This document shows positions 5,221 to 5,889 of a stretch of DNA of 5,889 nt, piece by piece. This DNA comes from Desulfosporosinus sp. UBA5188 (GTDB taxonomy: Bacteria; Bacillota; Desulfitobacteriia; Desulfitobacteriales; Desulfitobacteriaceae), in the NCBI GenBank assembly GCA_002413075.1, contig DHWG01000075.1, positions 1 through 5,889 of the forward strand, written 5' to 3'. The position numbers and the translations under genes were made by a program. Each line of letters opens with the position of its first letter. The stretch's first letter is position 1. The notes below the pieces were generated by a model that saw only the letters and a list, made by a program, of their open reading frames with translations, was not told where the DNA came from and ran no database searches.

Positions 5221-5229
5221 TGCTATAAT
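5221..5229 (+). promoter_or_regulatory. Extended -10 promoter of mecA
   Basis: TGCTATAAT combines the TGn extension with a perfect TATAAT hexamer (5224-5229). No good -35 hexamer is found at 16-18 nt spacing (GAAAAA at 5201-5206), consistent with an extended -10 type promoter. Transcription would start near 5236, about 42 nt before the mecA ATG. Confidence 0.7.
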
Positions 5230-5261
5230 GGGAATAAGGTAGTGTATAAGTTTGAATACAG

Positions 5262-5268
5262 AAAGGAG
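5262..5268 (+). promoter_or_regulatory. Ribosome binding site that sets the mecA start at ATG 5278
   Basis: AAAGGAG lies 9 nt before ATG 5278. It rules in this start over an in-frame ATG at 5167, which would place the promoter inside the coding region. Confidence 0.8.
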
Positions 5269-5277
5269 AGTGGAGAT

Positions 5278-5886
5278 ATGCGTGTACAAAAAGTGAACGA
5301 GCATACCATCCGCATTTTTATCTCCTTGACAGAACTAACTGACAGGGATATTACGATGGCTGATCTATTTCAGCGATCAGCTAAGACGGAACAATTGTTT
5401 TGGGAACTCATTGCTCAGGCCAGAGAAGAAGTAGAATTTAATTTGGATCAACCCTTCTGGATTCAGGCCACTGTGGCGCCGGATGACGAGTTTGTCATTA
5501 CGATTATGAAGCAGGATGAACAAATTGAGGGTGCGACTAAGGAAAAACCACGTAAGTCGACTAAAGGCCGTGTGACTGAATTAGTGTATGTGTTTACCGA
5601 CTTTGAAGATGTTTTAGCAGCCGTTGGCCGTTTGCCAGAATTTAATCAGCTGCGTTCAGGACTCTTTTTGTTCGAAGAAGAATATTATATTGTCTTGAAC
5701 CGTATGGGTACTGGCAAAAAAAGGCTCTTAGCAGAGGCAATACTTGATGAATATGGGGAAATTGTAGCCACGACCGGCGTTTTTCTGTCAGAACATGGCA
5801 AGGTGATCATTCCCGTAAAGGCTGTGCAAACCCTTAATGCTTCTTTCAAAAAGCCGCTGGTCAAGGAAGACCTAGTGTCCCTGTAG
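5278..5886 (+). CDS. mecA: Adaptor protein MecA (ClpC substrate adaptor)
   Basis: From ATG 5278 the product has 202 residues, close to the MecA/YpbH range (about 190-220). The N-terminal domain (1-79) begins MRVQKVNEHTIRIFISLTEL and contains DRDITMADLFQ, the MecA pattern for substrate recognition. A charged linker follows (about 80-96, EGATKEKPRKSTKG). The C-terminal domain (97-195) contains LVYVFTDFEDVLAAVGRLP and LFLFEEEYYIVLNR, the part that binds and activates the ClpC unfoldase. MecA delivers substrates to ClpCP and, in Bacillus, restrains competence by targeting ComK. Substrates in this organism are unknown. This is the Firmicutes adaptor, not the methicillin-resistance gene of the same symbol. 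An in-frame extension to ATG 5167 adds 37 residues with no family resemblance and contains the promoter, so it is rejected. The gene ends 3 bases before the window edge, so downstream context is not visible. Confidence 0.9.
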   Translation: MRVQKVNEHTIRIFISLTELTDRDITMADLFQRSAKTEQLFWELIAQAREEVEFNLDQPFWIQATVAPDDEFVITIMKQDEQIEGATKEKPRKSTKGRVTELVYVFTDFEDVLAAVGRLPEFNQLRSGLFLFEEEYYIVLNRMGTGKKRLLAEAILDEYGEIVATTGVFLSEHGKVIIPVKAVQTLNASFKKPLVKEDLVSL

Positions 5887-5889
5887 CCA

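Noticed and set aside
5167..5277. N-terminal extension of mecA starting at an ATG that overlaps the DUF362 stop (ATGA)
   Set aside because: The ATGA overlap looks like coupling, but the added 37 residues do not resemble MecA, the segment contains an extended -10 promoter, and a proper ribosome binding site sits before ATG 5278.

Overview
This window looks like chromosomal DNA from a motile, anaerobic, low-to-moderate-GC Firmicute, most plausibly a Desulfitobacterium/Desulfosporosinus-type clostridium. The lineage is inferred from strong AGGAGG-type ribosome binding sites, GTG and TTG starts, a MecA adaptor (a Firmicutes protein), rod genes with no L/P-ring genes beside them, and iron-sulfur/rubredoxin-type proteins typical of anaerobes. 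All genes lie on the + strand. No RNA gene, mobile element or CRISPR array was found.

Positions 1-3293 are the distal part of a flagellar operon. It runs: 3' end of flgE (hook), flgG (distal rod), flgB (proximal rod), flgF-like (rod), a CheW-type chemotaxis adaptor, and a lytic transglycosylase that lacks a recognisable signal peptide. Gaps between genes are 5-63 nt, and a convincing intrinsic terminator follows at about 3257-3293. Together these genes supply rod and hook parts, a likely wall-remodelling enzyme that could let the rod through peptidoglycan, and a signalling link to the motor. The order is odd because flgB sits between flgG and flgF, without its usual partners flgC and fliE.

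Positions 3294-4001 are a small independent unit. A near-consensus sigma-A promoter (TTGACA, 17 nt, TAGAAT) drives a 35-residue RCKP-type rubredoxin-like protein, which is followed 18 nt later by an unrecognised two-helix membrane protein.

Positions 4002-5170 hold a DUF362 protein with two inserted [4Fe-4S] ferredoxin motifs. It probably starts at a TTG at 4067. Positions 5171-5277 carry an extended -10 promoter overlapped upstream by a short inverted repeat. Positions 5278-5886 encode MecA, the ClpC adaptor, which ends 3 bases before the window edge.

I do not see a clear new multi-gene system. The points most worth following are the displaced flgB, the rubredoxin/membrane-protein pair, the DUF362 ferredoxin with an extra CDCC cysteine cluster, and the signal-peptide-less transglycosylase. 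For four genes (flgF, cheW, DUF362, mecA) the longest reading frame is probably not the true start, or the start is doubtful.
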